A DNA stretch of 20,224 nucleotides from an uncultured Eubacteriales bacterium (lineage in GTDB: Bacteria > Bacillota > Clostridia > Oscillospirales > Oscillospiraceae): the NCBI GenBank assembly GCA_900552475.1, contig USAC01000033.1, positions 1 to 20,224 on the forward strand. The letters run 5' to 3'. The number at the start of each line of letters is the position of its first letter. Position 1 is the stretch's first letter. Both the position numbers and the translations under genes were made by a program. The notes beneath the pieces are model-generated. The model was not told the DNA's origin and did no database searches. It saw only the letters and a list, made by a program, of their open reading frames with translations. Positions 1 through 7,850 of the stretch are shown here, piece after piece.

Positions 1-110
1 GGCCCGCGCCCCAGCGCAACTGCCCGCGCCACCCCCGCGGGTTGCTGGGGGGCCTGCGTGTGTTTGGCCCCCTACCCGCGCCCAAAACGCGCGGGTCGGA
101 GCGAAACTCT
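1..110. other. Non-coding left edge with GC-rich inverted repeats
   Basis: No supportable gene lies here. Two inverted repeats are visible. An imperfect one pairs CCCCAGCGCAAC (9-20) with GTTGCTGGGG (41-50), with one bulged base. A perfect 8-bp hairpin pairs ACCCGCGC (74-81) with GCGCGGGT (89-96). The stretch lies downstream of aguA and next to a hairpin repeat that recurs at the other end of the window, so it may belong to a larger intergenic repeat unit or to a contig edge. Confidence 0.5.
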
Positions 111-143
111 TTGTTCCAAAAGGGCTTCGCCCTTTTGGAACAA
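97..143 (-). repeat. Hairpin repeat element, left copy
   Basis: A perfect 15-bp stem (111-125 with 129-143, 3-nt loop) has the inner arm AAAAGGGC/GCCCTTTT and the outer arm TTGTTCC/GGAACAA. Read on the minus strand, downstream of aguA, it is followed after 3 nt by GTTTCGCTCCG (107 down to 97). The same inner arm and the same 11-nt tail occur at 20056-20101 downstream of RNase J, but with a different, still fully paired, outer arm. This suggests a dispersed structured repeat that may also act as a transcription terminator. It has no long T tract, so the terminator role is uncertain. Confidence 0.7.
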
Positions 144-147
144 GCTC

Positions 148-182
148 AAATATGCCCGGAATCACAGATTCCGGACATATTT
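148..182 (-). terminator. Hairpin just after aguA, probable terminator
   Basis: Two 16-nt arms (148-163 and 167-182) pair with one C:A mismatch around a 3-nt loop. It begins 12 nt beyond the aguA stop codon on the minus strand, where a terminator for the agmatine cluster is expected. The bases following the stem on the minus strand are only weakly T-rich, so termination may depend on this hairpin together with the second one at 111-143. Confidence 0.5.
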
Positions 183-194
183 TGCTGAGAAGTC

Positions 195-1295
195 TTATTT
201 CGTTTTCGGCTGCTGCTGGGTGATGCAGTGGATGTTGCCGCCGCCGAAGGCGACCTCGCGCGTCTGCACGCCCACGACCTCGCGGTCGGGGAACATCTCC
301 TGCACCTGCCGCACGGCGAGCAGGTCGTTCTCGTCGCCGTACTGTGGGAGGATGACCGCGCCGTTGACGATCAGGAAGTTCATATACGAGGCGATGCTCA
401 CCTCGCCGTTCTCGCGGGGGATTGTCCCCTCGACGGTGTCGATCGTCTCCGCCCCTTCGAGCAGGCACGGCTTTTTCGTCAGGCAGAGCTTATGCACCTT
501 CAGGCGGCGGCCCTTGGCGTCGGTCGCCTGACTGAGCGTGCGGAAGGCGTCCTGCGCCTCCTGATAAAACGGATGGTCCTTGTCCTCTGTCCAGATGCAG
601 GCCACCTCGCCCGGCCGGATGAAGCAGGCCACGTCGTCGATGTGGCCGTTCGTCTCGTCGGGGTCGATGCCGTCGCGGATCCAGAGTACCTTCTCGCAGC
701 CGAGATAGTCGCAGAGTTTTCGCTCGATCTCCTCGCGGCTCATGCCGGGGTTGCGCCCGCGGGAGAGCAGGCACATCTCTGTCGTGAGCACCGTGCCCTC
801 GCCGTCGACGTGGATGGAGCCGCCCTCAAGCACGAAGCCGTCCGTGCGATAGCTGTCCGCCCCCGCGAGCTCGCAGATCTTCTGCGCGACCTGATCGTCC
901 TTGTCCCACGGGAAATACAGCCCGTCGACGAGGCCGCCCCAGGCGTTGAACTCCCAGTCCACGGCGCGCAGCTCGCCCGCCTCGTTCACGAGGAACGTCG
1001 GTCCGCAGTCGCGCACCCACGCGTCGTTCGCGCTCATCTCCACAACGCGGATGTGCTCGGGCAGACGGGCGCGGGCGTTCTGATACTGCGCGGCGGAGAC
1101 GCACATCGTGACCGGCTCGAAGCGGGCGATGGCCTCGGCCACGGCGCAGAACGCGCGCTGGGCGGGCTTGCCGCCGCCGCGCCAGTTGTCGGGCCGCTCG
1201 GGCCAGAGCATCCAGACGCCCGCCTGCGGCTCGAACTCCGCCGGCATGCGGAAGCCGTCGGCCTTGGGGGTGGTCTCTGTCATACGTTTTGCCAT
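195..1295 (-). CDS. aguA: Agmatine deiminase
   Basis: A 366-residue cytosolic enzyme that hydrolyses agmatine to N-carbamoylputrescine and ammonia, the first step of the agmatine deiminase pathway. The length is typical of bacterial agmatine deiminases of the guanidino-modifying (PPAD-like) superfamily. Family motifs seen include WVRDCGPTF, LEGGSIHVDGEG, HIDDVACF and the C-terminal GGGNIHC, whose Cys357 is the expected nucleophile. The ATG start at 1295 has a strong AGGAGG site 8 nt upstream, and the TAG stop of aguD overlaps that site, so the two genes are translated as one operon. It is the last gene of ptcA-aguD-aguA. Arginine deiminase and peptidyl-arginine deiminase are distant relatives, but the motifs and neighbours favour agmatine. 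No carbamate kinase gene follows it in the window. Confidence 0.95.
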   Translation of the reverse strand: MAKRMTETTPKADGFRMPAEFEPQAGVWMLWPERPDNWRGGGKPAQRAFCAVAEAIARFEPVTMCVSAAQYQNARARLPEHIRVVEMSANDAWVRDCGPTFLVNEAGELRAVDWEFNAWGGLVDGLYFPWDKDDQVAQKICELAGADSYRTDGFVLEGGSIHVDGEGTVLTTEMCLLSRGRNPGMSREEIERKLCDYLGCEKVLWIRDGIDPDETNGHIDDVACFIRPGEVACIWTEDKDHPFYQEAQDAFRTLSQATDAKGRRLKVHKLCLTKKPCLLEGAETIDTVEGTIPRENGEVSIASYMNFLIVNGAVILPQYGDENDLLAVRQVQEMFPDREVVGVQTREVAFGGGNIHCITQQQPKTK

Positions 1296-1307
1296 ACAAA
1301 TTTCCTC

Positions 1308-2684
1308 CTACATGGTTTTCCGCCGGGCACGTCCGGCGATGAGCAGCTCGCCGAGCAGAATCGCGAGCACGGAACCGATCGTGATTGGGAGATAGGTGCT
1401 GAGCGTCTGCTTATCGAGCGAGAGCGGAACGGCCGTGAAGACGATGGAGACAAGAATGAGCACCATCGGCACATAGGCCAGCCACTTGAGAAAGCCGGGG
1501 CTGCCCGGCACGCGGAAGGGCCGCGGCGTCGCGGGGTCGCTGCGGCGGAGCTTCAGAAACGCCGGAAACACCGGCACATAGCTCAAAAGCAGCATCACCA
1601 GATTCAGCGCGAAGAAGCTCCAGAAGAGCGAGGAATCCGGGCTGACGCGCTCGATGACGATGCCGAGCATGCACACGAGCGAAGCGACGATGCCCGAGGT
1701 GAGCGCGGAGCCGACCGGCATGCCATTGCGCTTTGAGCGGCGGGCGAACACGGCGGGCATGTCCCCGCGGTCAGCCGCGTAGGCAGCCGTGGAGTTGACG
1801 CCCATCGACCACGAGATCATGTTGCCGAAGAGCGTGATGAGAAACAGCAGCGCCACGACCCCGACGAGAACGCCCCCGGCCTGCCCCGTCATGAGGGACA
1901 CGGCGTCGATGAGCCCTGAGTCCACGCTGATCTCGCTCGTCGGTACGGCCGCGCCGATGCCGAAGGCGGAGAACAGGTAGATCGCGGCGATGACGACGCC
2001 GCCGGTGACGATGGCCTGCGGGATCTGGCGGCGCGGGTCGCGCATGTTGTCGGCGTAGGTGCAGACGACCTCGAAGCCGAGGAAGTTGAAGATAATCACC
2101 GAGATATAGGAGAGGCTCTCGAGGTCGAACGACGGAAGAAACGTCCGCGCAGCCATGTCGTTGACAAAGCCGCTGCGCGCGACATACAGGATTCCCAGCA
2201 CGCCGACGAGCACGGCCAGCAGGATCTTGATCGCGGCGCTGAGATTCAGAATGATGATGCTGTCGCAGACCGGGTAGAACGCAACGACCGTCACGATCCA
2301 GATAAACGCGAGCTGCACCAGCAGACTCATCGCCCAGCCCGGCCGCCAGCCGAAGAGGTACCACAGCAGCTCCGGGCACATGACCGCGAGCGACGCCATC
2401 CAGAGCGGGAAATTGATCCAGTAGTACCACGACGAGCGCGCGCCCCACTTCGAGTCCGGCCACGCCGTCGCGATCCAGTCATAGAGCCCGCCGTCGCCGA
2501 CGTAGGCCGTCCCCAGCTCGGAGGAAATCAGCCCGTAGGGCAGCAGAAAGGCAGCAATCATGAAGATCCACCAGAAATACTGGCTGTTGCCGATGGAGGC
2601 CACCGGCGCGGCGGCCTCCGCCACGAACACCACGCAGATGACGGAGAGAATCACGTCAATCAGGTGAAATTTTTTCCGTTCCAT
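1308..2684 (-). CDS. aguD: APC-family agmatine/putrescine antiporter
   Basis: A 458-residue polytopic membrane protein of the amino acid-polyamine-organocation (APC) superfamily, with about 12 hydrophobic segments. The first starts near residue 8 and the last lies near residues 425-450, followed by a short basic tail (RARRKTM). The GDGGLYDW segment near residue 62 resembles the conserved stretch after TM2 in glutamate/GABA- and agmatine-type antiporters. It lies between putrescine carbamoyltransferase and agmatine deiminase, so the likely role is exchange of external agmatine for internal putrescine. Substrate is inferred from context, not read from the sequence. The ATG start at 2684 lies 12 nt after the ptcA stop and has only a weak GGGGC-like ribosome site, which suggests translational coupling to ptcA. 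An amino-acid antiporter of another specificity is the main alternative. Confidence 0.85.
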   Translation of the reverse strand: MERKKFHLIDVILSVICVVFVAEAAAPVASIGNSQYFWWIFMIAAFLLPYGLISSELGTAYVGDGGLYDWIATAWPDSKWGARSSWYYWINFPLWMASLAVMCPELLWYLFGWRPGWAMSLLVQLAFIWIVTVVAFYPVCDSIIILNLSAAIKILLAVLVGVLGILYVARSGFVNDMAARTFLPSFDLESLSYISVIIFNFLGFEVVCTYADNMRDPRRQIPQAIVTGGVVIAAIYLFSAFGIGAAVPTSEISVDSGLIDAVSLMTGQAGGVLVGVVALLFLITLFGNMISWSMGVNSTAAYAADRGDMPAVFARRSKRNGMPVGSALTSGIVASLVCMLGIVIERVSPDSSLFWSFFALNLVMLLLSYVPVFPAFLKLRRSDPATPRPFRVPGSPGFLKWLAYVPMVLILVSIVFTAVPLSLDKQTLSTYLPITIGSVLAILLGELLIAGRARRKTM

Positions 2685-2696
2685 GGCGGCGCCCCG

Positions 2697-3707
2697 TCAG
2701 CAGTAGATGCGCTCTTGCAGGAAGTGGTCGAGTTCCTCCTGCGCCGCGGCGATCTGCAGTTCCGAGCGCTCCGGGCGGCAGCGGGTGAAGTAGACCAGCA
2801 GGCCGCGCATGGCCGTCAGGCGGTTGCCCGCCTGCTCCCAGCAGAGGGAAGCGTCGGAGTCGGCGACCTCGTCGGTCACGTCCTCGCCGCGCGTCGCGGG
2901 CAGGCAGTGCAGGAACTTGCAGCCGATGCTGCCGAGACTCATCAGCTCGCGGTTCACCTGATAGTCGTGGAACACGCGCACGCGCTCCTCCTTGGGCATC
3001 TCGTTTTCATACAGGCCGTACCACACGTCCGTGTAGATGAAGTCCGCGCCGCGGACGCTCTCGCGCTCGTCGGTCACGCGGAAGCTGCCGCCGCTTGCCT
3101 GGCAGTTGCGCTCAAGGATCTGCATGTGCTGCTCGCCGAGCTGGTGGCCGCGCGGGCCGTAGTGGACGAAGTTCATGCCGAGCTTCGTGGTGATGAAGCC
3201 GAGCGACGCGCAGACCTGCGTGCCGTCGCCGACAAAGACGACCTTGCAGTCCGAGAGCTTCTTCCCGCGCGGCAGGTGCTCGAAGATCGTGCACATGTCG
3301 CCGATCTCCTGCGTGGGGTGGTTATAGTCGGACATGCCGTTGAGCACCGGAACCGAGCACGCCTCCGCGAGCGAGACGATCGTCCTGTGCTCAATCACGC
3401 GCGCCATGACGACGTCCACGAGCTTGCTCAGCACGCGCCCCGTGTCCTCGATCGTCTCATGTCCACCGAGCTGGATCATGCCGGGGCCGAGGTACTGCGC
3501 GTGACCGCCCATCTGGCTCATGGCCGTCTCGAATGAGACGCGCGTACGCGTGGACGACTGCTGGAAGATCATCGCGAGCGTCATATCCTGCATCAGCCGG
3601 GGGTAGTAGCCGCGGCGGATGGCGCGCTTGACGGCCAGACTCAGCTCGATCATGTCGAGCAGCTCCTCGCGGGTGAAATCATTGGTGTCGATGAAATCTT
3701 TGACCAT
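2697..3707 (-). CDS. ptcA: Putrescine carbamoyltransferase
   Basis: A 336-residue cytosolic transcarbamylase that phosphorolyses N-carbamoylputrescine to putrescine and carbamoyl phosphate. Carbamoyl-phosphate binding motifs are present: SSTRTR (51-56), HPTQE (130-134) and HCLP (267-270). The DVWYGLYE segment (about 227-234) replaces the substrate loop of ornithine carbamoyltransferase and is characteristic of putrescine carbamoyltransferases. The protein ends in a long helical C-terminal extension, as expected for this family, where it helps lock the trimer. The ATG at 3707 has AGGAGG 10 nt upstream. It is the first gene of ptcA-aguD-aguA. Automated pipelines may call it argF; the YGLYE motif and the agmatine neighbours argue against ornithine as substrate. 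Energy recovery would need a carbamate kinase encoded elsewhere. Confidence 0.93.
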   Translation of the reverse strand: MVKDFIDTNDFTREELLDMIELSLAVKRAIRRGYYPRLMQDMTLAMIFQQSSTRTRVSFETAMSQMGGHAQYLGPGMIQLGGHETIEDTGRVLSKLVDVVMARVIEHRTIVSLAEACSVPVLNGMSDYNHPTQEIGDMCTIFEHLPRGKKLSDCKVVFVGDGTQVCASLGFITTKLGMNFVHYGPRGHQLGEQHMQILERNCQASGGSFRVTDERESVRGADFIYTDVWYGLYENEMPKEERVRVFHDYQVNRELMSLGSIGCKFLHCLPATRGEDVTDEVADSDASLCWEQAGNRLTAMRGLLVYFTRCRPERSELQIAAAQEELDHFLQERIYC

Positions 3708-3895
3708 AAATCCGGTTCCTCCTGTGTTGGATCAGTTTGGGAATACCTGTGCGTGCCGGTAGTTTGCACGCGCGGAGGAGGATTTATGCGCGGGGGAGTG
3801 AAAATGGGATTTTGGTTTTTGAGAAGAATTGGCAATTTGAGTGGGCCTGTCTATGCCTCCGCCAATCTCCAACCGAACACAGCACCCCGCGCCGC
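3708..3895 (-). promoter_or_regulatory. Upstream region of the ptcA-aguD-aguA operon
   Basis: This spacer lies between the livF terminator and ptcA and should contain the agmatine-cluster promoter. A small inverted repeat, GCGTGC (3751-3756) with GCACGC (3766-3771), lies about 45-65 nt upstream of the ptcA start and could be an operator. On the minus strand a TTGCCA hexamer occurs near 3830, with CAAAAT about 15 nt downstream. The spacing is short, so this is only a weak promoter candidate. Short plus-strand reading frames here have no convincing coding character. Confidence 0.35.
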
Positions 3896-3927
3896 AAAAA
3901 AACGACGCACACCCGAGGGTGTGCGCC
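3896..3927 (-). terminator. Intrinsic terminator of the liv operon
   Basis: Arms 3904-3914 and 3917-3927 form an approximately 11-bp GC-rich stem (GCGCACACCC with GGGTGTGCG, one mismatch). On the minus strand it is followed immediately by a run of seven T (complement of A 3896-3902). It starts 26 nt after the livF stop and is a textbook rho-independent terminator. It separates the liv operon from ptcA. Confidence 0.9.
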
Positions 3928-3952
3928 ATTTTAACATACATGATGCGTCTTT

Positions 3953-4669
3953 TCAATGAGCCTTCTTCTTGCCGAGGTAGGCCTCCTTGATCGACTCGTC
4001 CGCCAGCAGCTCCGCGCCGGTGCCGGTCTTGGTGATCAGGCCCGTCTCGAGGACATAGGCCCGGTCGGCGAGCTTGAGCGCCATGTTCGCGTTCTGTTCG
4101 ATCAGCAGTACCGTCACGCCCTGCTGATTGATGGTGCGGATGATATCGAAGATTCCCTGCACCACCAGCGGCGCAAGACCGAGCGACGGCTCGTCCATCA
4201 TCAGCAGCTTCGGGCGGCTCATGAGCGCGCGGCCCACGGCGAGCATCTGCTGCTCGCCGCCGGAGAGCGTCCCGGCGAACTGCCAGCTGCGCTCCTTCAG
4301 GCGCGGGAACAGCGAATAGATCCATTCGATGTCCTGCTCGATGCCGCTCTTGTCGCTGCGCAGATACGCGCCGATCTTCAGGTTCTCCAGCACCGTGAGG
4401 TCGGCGAACACGCGCCGTCCCTCCGGCACCTGCGCGATGCCCTGCTCGAGGATCTTGTTGATGGGCATGCCGAGCAGCTCTGTGTCGTTATAGGTGATGG
4501 AGCCGCTGTCGGCCTTGACGAGACCGGAGATCGTGCGCAGGGTGGTGGACTTGCCCGCGCCGTTTGCGCCGATCAGGGTGACGATCTTGCCGTCCGGCAC
4601 CTCGATGTCCACGCCGCGCAGGGCGCGGATGCCGCCGTAGGACACATGCAGGTCTTTAATTTTCAGCAT
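3953..4669 (-). CDS. livF: Branched-chain amino acid ABC transporter ATP-binding protein LivF
   Basis: A 238-residue cytoplasmic ATPase subunit of a hydrophobic/branched-chain amino acid importer (HAAT family). Walker A GANGAGKST (34-42), signature LSGGEQQ (about 134-140), Walker B LLMMDEPSLGL and the switch histidine region LLIEQNANMAL are all intact. QVPEGRRVF is typical of the LivF branch. The length matches the family. The start at 4669 lies inside the end of livG, overlapping by 14 nt, so translation is coupled. It is the last gene of livKHMGF, followed by a strong terminator. It should pair with LivG as the ATPase heterodimer under the LivH/LivM permease. Confidence 0.95.
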   Translation of the reverse strand: MLKIKDLHVSYGGIRALRGVDIEVPDGKIVTLIGANGAGKSTTLRTISGLVKADSGSITYNDTELLGMPINKILEQGIAQVPEGRRVFADLTVLENLKIGAYLRSDKSGIEQDIEWIYSLFPRLKERSWQFAGTLSGGEQQMLAVGRALMSRPKLLMMDEPSLGLAPLVVQGIFDIIRTINQQGVTVLLIEQNANMALKLADRAYVLETGLITKTGTGAELLADESIKEAYLGKKKAH

Positions 4670-5603
4670 CGTCTGCCACCCCCAGATATGCGTCGATGAC
4701 GCGGTCGTTGGCCTGAATCTCGGCGGGAACGCCCTGTGCGATCAGCTCGCCGAAGTCCAGAACGTAAATGCGGTCGGAAATGTCCATGACGAGGTCCATG
4801 TGGTGCTCGATGAGCAGGATCGTCATGTGGAAATCTTTGCGGATCTGCGCGATAAACTCGGTCAGCTCGATCGTCTCCTGCGGGTTCATGCCGGCGGCGG
4901 GCTCGTCGAGAAGCAGCAGCTTCGGCTGCGTCGCGAGGGCGCGTGCAATCTCCAGACGGCGCTGCTTGCCGTAGGGCAGAGAGGTCGCGAGCTCGTCTTT
5001 CACGTCCTCCAGACCGACGATGCGCAGCAGCTCCAGCACCTCCTCGCGCTGTTTGGCCTCCTCCTTGCGGTTGCCGCGGAACGTCGCGGAGAAGAAACCG
5101 CTCGAACGGCGCATGTGCTTGGCGATGAGGACGTTGTCGAACACCGTCTGCGTTTTCCACAGGCGGATGTTCTGGAACGTACGGGCCATGCCGCGGTCGG
5201 TGATCTTATCGGGCGTCGGCTCGAGGATGCGGTCGGTAAAGGCAAACTCGTCACGCGCCTTCTGCTCGGCCTTCCACACCTCGAGCGAGGCGTCGTCAAG
5301 CATCTCCTCGGGCGCGAACTGCGCGGTATACATCGTGGGATGCTTGCCCTTATAGAGCTTTTTCATCTTGCCGGTCGGGTGGTTGCGGACGATGCACTCG
5401 CCGTCGAAGGTGATGCGGCCGTTCGAGGGCGCGTAGACGCCCGTGATGACGTTGAAGGCCGTCGTCTTACCGGCGCCGTTCGGGCCGATGAGCGCGACGA
5501 TCTCGCCCTCGTTCACCTCGAGGTTCAGGTTGTCGACGGCGACGACGCCGCCGAACTGCATGGTGGCGTTTTCCACCTTCAGAAGCGTTTTCTTCTCACT
5601 CAT
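4656..5603 (-). CDS. livG: Branched-chain amino acid ABC transporter ATP-binding protein LivG, with insertion
   Basis: A 315-residue ATPase subunit of the amino acid importer. Walker A GPNGAGKT (40-47), the RTFQNIRLW Q-loop region (about 142-149), the LivG-type signature LPYGKQRR and Walker B LLLLDEPAAGM are present, followed by the switch-histidine segment LLIEHHMDLVM. It is longer than the usual roughly 255 residues. The excess lies between Walker A and the Q-loop, roughly residues 72-130, a charged stretch including KMKKLYKGKHP and EVWKAEQKARDEF. The catalytic motifs are undamaged, so this is an insertion in a working ATPase. The start codon overlaps the livM stop (ATGA), and the gene's end overlaps the livF start. 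Substrate specificity is inferred from the operon. Confidence 0.94.
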   Translation of the reverse strand: MSEKKTLLKVENATMQFGGVVAVDNLNLEVNEGEIVALIGPNGAGKTTAFNVITGVYAPSNGRITFDGECIVRNHPTGKMKKLYKGKHPTMYTAQFAPEEMLDDASLEVWKAEQKARDEFAFTDRILEPTPDKITDRGMARTFQNIRLWKTQTVFDNVLIAKHMRRSSGFFSATFRGNRKEEAKQREEVLELLRIVGLEDVKDELATSLPYGKQRRLEIARALATQPKLLLLDEPAAGMNPQETIELTEFIAQIRKDFHMTILLIEHHMDLVMDISDRIYVLDFGELIAQGVPAEIQANDRVIDAYLGVADDAEN

Positions 5604-6826
5604 TTGGACGCTTCCTCCTTTTTCGCGGCTTTTGCGGCGCGCTTGGCGCGGCGGGCGCGGATGAGATCCGGCAGCTCCCGGTCACCCATGATGCCCTTGC
5701 GGAAGAACAGCACCACGATCATGATGACCACGGAGAACACGACCATACGGAAGCCGCTGCGCAGCAGCGGGAGCTTGAAATTCCCGATGAACGTCTCGCT
5801 GTCGAGGAAGCGGAGCCACCACTCGGAGCATGCGACATACAGGAACGTCGCGATGCAGCTGCCGGAGATGGAGCCGATGCCGCCGATGACGACGATCAGC
5901 AGGATCTCATAGGTCATGGTCGCGGTAAAGACCTTCGCCTGTGCGTTCGCGACATACATCGCAAAGAGCGCCCCGCCCACTCCAGCGAAGAACGAGCTCG
6001 TGACGAACGAGAGCATCTTGTGCTTGGCGAGGTTGATGCCCATGGCCTCGGCGGCGACCTCGTCGTCGCGGATGGCCTTGAAGGCGCGGCCGTAGGTCGA
6101 GTTAATCAGCAGGACAATGATCGCGATGCAGATAATCGCAATCAGGAACGGGACAAACGTGGACAGATACAGCACCACCGAGCCGTTCTTGCCCGAGATG
6201 TTGAAATCCGTGAACGTGGGGAAGCTCTTGATCATGTTCGCGCCGTTCGTGACGGGGCCGAGCTTCTGCCACTGGAAGATGGCGCGCAGGATCTCCGCGA
6301 AGCCGAGCGTGGCGATGGCGAGGTAGTCGCTCTTCAGGCGCAGGACGGGCAGTCCGATCAGCCACGCGAACAGCGCCGCGACGCAGCCCGCGAGGATCAG
6401 CGCGACGAGGACAGAGAGCACAAGGCTCACCGCGCCGCCAAAGCCGCCCGAGCCGAAGATCCCGCCGAACAGATCCGGCAGAGAGAACTTGACGGCGGAG
6501 CCGCCGAAGAGGTAATAGACCTGATCCTTCGCCGCGAGGGGCACCATGAGGATGCCGTAGGTATACGCGCCGAGGAGCATGAAGCCCGCCTGACCGAGGG
6601 AGAACAGACCCGTGAAGCCGTTGAGCAGGTTCATCGAAACGGCCACGAGCGAATACACCGCGGCCTTTTTCAGCACCGTGAAGAGCTGACTGGTGGGCAG
6701 GAGGATCGCGGGGGTGCTTGGCAGGAGCAGATTCAGGTTCTCCAGCAGGATCACCAGAAGCAGCAGACCCGCGATGCACAAAAGCGCGGTCAAAGAGCCT
6801 TTTTTGCTCTGTTTTTGTTTCAGCAT
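5600..6826 (-). CDS. livM: Branched-chain amino acid ABC transporter permease LivM
   Basis: A 408-residue integral membrane permease subunit of the LivHM type. It has a positively charged N-terminus (KQKQSKK), about ten hydrophobic segments between residues 13 and 375, and the LivM-type coupling region KAIRDDEVAAEAMGINLAKHK, which contacts the ATPases. The C-terminus is a lysine/arginine/alanine-rich cytoplasmic tail of about 25 residues (RARRAKRAAKAAKK). The ATG at 6826 has GGAGG 10 nt upstream and follows livH by 17 nt. It forms the membrane channel with LivH. Family assignment is secure, but the exact amino acids transported are not. Confidence 0.93.
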   Translation of the reverse strand: MLKQKQSKKGSLTALLCIAGLLLLVILLENLNLLLPSTPAILLPTSQLFTVLKKAAVYSLVAVSMNLLNGFTGLFSLGQAGFMLLGAYTYGILMVPLAAKDQVYYLFGGSAVKFSLPDLFGGIFGSGGFGGAVSLVLSVLVALILAGCVAALFAWLIGLPVLRLKSDYLAIATLGFAEILRAIFQWQKLGPVTNGANMIKSFPTFTDFNISGKNGSVVLYLSTFVPFLIAIICIAIIVLLINSTYGRAFKAIRDDEVAAEAMGINLAKHKMLSFVTSSFFAGVGGALFAMYVANAQAKVFTATMTYEILLIVVIGGIGSISGSCIATFLYVACSEWWLRFLDSETFIGNFKLPLLRSGFRMVVFSVVIMIVVLFFRKGIMGDRELPDLIRARRAKRAAKAAKKEEASK

Positions 6827-6843
6827 CTGACTTGCACCTCCCC

Positions 6844-7719
6844 TTAGACCTTATCCGTGGACTTCTCGCCGAACAGGCCCGTGGGCTTGAAGACCAGAAT
6901 CACGATCAGCAGCGCGAAGGTGAACGCGTCGGAGAACACGGTATACTCCGTGCTCTTGATGAGGTTCTCGCACAGGCCGATGATAAACGCGCCGATCACG
7001 GCGCCGGGGACGGAGCCGATGCCGCCGAACACGGCGGCGACGAACGCCTTCAGGCCGGGCAGCGCACCGGCGGTGGGGTTCACGGCGGGGTAGCAGGTGA
7101 AGTACAGGATCGAGCCGATCGCCGCCAGCGCCGAGCCGATGATGAACGTCACGGAGATGACGGAGTTGATCTTGATGCCCATGAGCTGGGCCGTCTCGAA
7201 GTCGCGGGAAACGGCGCGCATGGCCATGCCGACCTTCGTGTGGTTGATGAGCTGCGTCAGGCCGAGCACCAGCAGGATCACGAGCACGGGCGTGATGAGC
7301 ACGACGAGCTTCGTGGGCGTACCGGCGATGGTAACGGTCTTCGTCAGCCAGGAGATCTCCGGATAGACCATGGGCTGGCCGCCGGTGATGTAGGTTGCGG
7401 TGTTCTGCAGGAAGTAGCTCACGCCGATGGCGGAGATCATGACGGACATGCGCGGCGCGGTGCGCAGCGGCTTATAGGCCAGGCGCTCAATCAGGAAGCC
7501 CAGCACCACCGTCATGACGAGCACGAGCGGCAGGGCGATGTAGAGCGGCAGGGTCGCCGAGAAATAGATGCCCATCAGGCCAGCCACCATGAACACGTCG
7601 CCGTGGGCGAAGTTGATCAGGCGCAGGATGCCGTAGACCATCGTGTAGCCGATGGCGATGAGGGCATATTGTCCGCCCACGGCGATGCCGGAGAGCAGGA
7701 CGGAAATGATAAATTGCAC
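6844..7719 (-). CDS. livH: Branched-chain amino acid ABC transporter permease LivH
   Basis: A 291-residue permease subunit with about eight hydrophobic segments. The N-terminal IAVGGQYALIAIGYTMVYGI and the later INFAHGDVFM are strongly conserved in LivH, and the coupling helix segment AMRAVSRDFETAQLMGI is present. The start codon is GTG at 7719, chosen because GGGAGG lies 7 nt upstream and the homologous N-terminus begins there. It pairs with LivM. A 153-nt spacer with two large hairpins separates it from livK, so its expression is probably lower than that of the binding protein. Confidence 0.93.
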   Translation of the reverse strand: MQFIISVLLSGIAVGGQYALIAIGYTMVYGILRLINFAHGDVFMVAGLMGIYFSATLPLYIALPLVLVMTVVLGFLIERLAYKPLRTAPRMSVMISAIGVSYFLQNTATYITGGQPMVYPEISWLTKTVTIAGTPTKLVVLITPVLVILLVLGLTQLINHTKVGMAMRAVSRDFETAQLMGIKINSVISVTFIIGSALAAIGSILYFTCYPAVNPTAGALPGLKAFVAAVFGGIGSVPGAVIGAFIIGLCENLIKSTEYTVFSDAFTFALLIVILVFKPTGLFGEKSTDKV

Positions 7720-7749
7720 AGGATTTCCTCCCTCGTGTGTTTGTCAACT

Positions 7750-7797
7750 GGATGCCTGGAAAAGGCGCGCCGCGCGGCGTTCCTTTTCCGGACACCC
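7750..7797. repeat. Large imperfect inverted repeat between livK and livH
   Basis: Arms 7750-7765 and 7782-7797 pair at 13 of 16 positions, including GGAAAAGG with CCTTTTCC. The loop contains a second GC palindrome, CGCCGCGCGGCG. It lies in the livH leader, just upstream of the livH ribosome site, and follows the terminator-like hairpin at 7816-7847. It could protect the 3' end of the livK message, modulate readthrough into livH, or be a dispersed repeat. Confidence 0.55.
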
Positions 7798-7800
7798 AAT

Positions 7801-7850
7801 CCCGAAAAAAGGGTTCACTTGGCGGGGGATTTCTCCCCCGCCAAGTGGCA
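7801..7850 (-). terminator. Attenuating terminator after livK
   Basis: A 14-bp GC-rich stem, CACTTGGCGGGGG (7816-7828) with CCCCCGCCAAGTG (7835-7847) plus one A:T pair, has a 4-nt loop. On the minus strand it is followed by AACCC and then TTTTTT. It sits 26 nt beyond the livK stop and within the operon. Partial termination here would give more binding protein than permease, as is common in binding-protein-dependent transporters. The T run begins 6 nt after the stem, so efficiency may be incomplete. Confidence 0.65.

Noticed and set aside
2697..3707. Ornithine carbamoyltransferase (argF) call for the transcarbamylase
   Set aside because: The DVWYGLYE substrate loop, the long C-terminal helix and the adjacent aguD/aguA genes indicate putrescine carbamoyltransferase.
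7742..7747. TTGACA on the minus strand as a livH promoter -35
   Set aside because: A -10 at the right spacing would fall in the livH ribosome binding site, and no TATAAT-like hexamer is present there.
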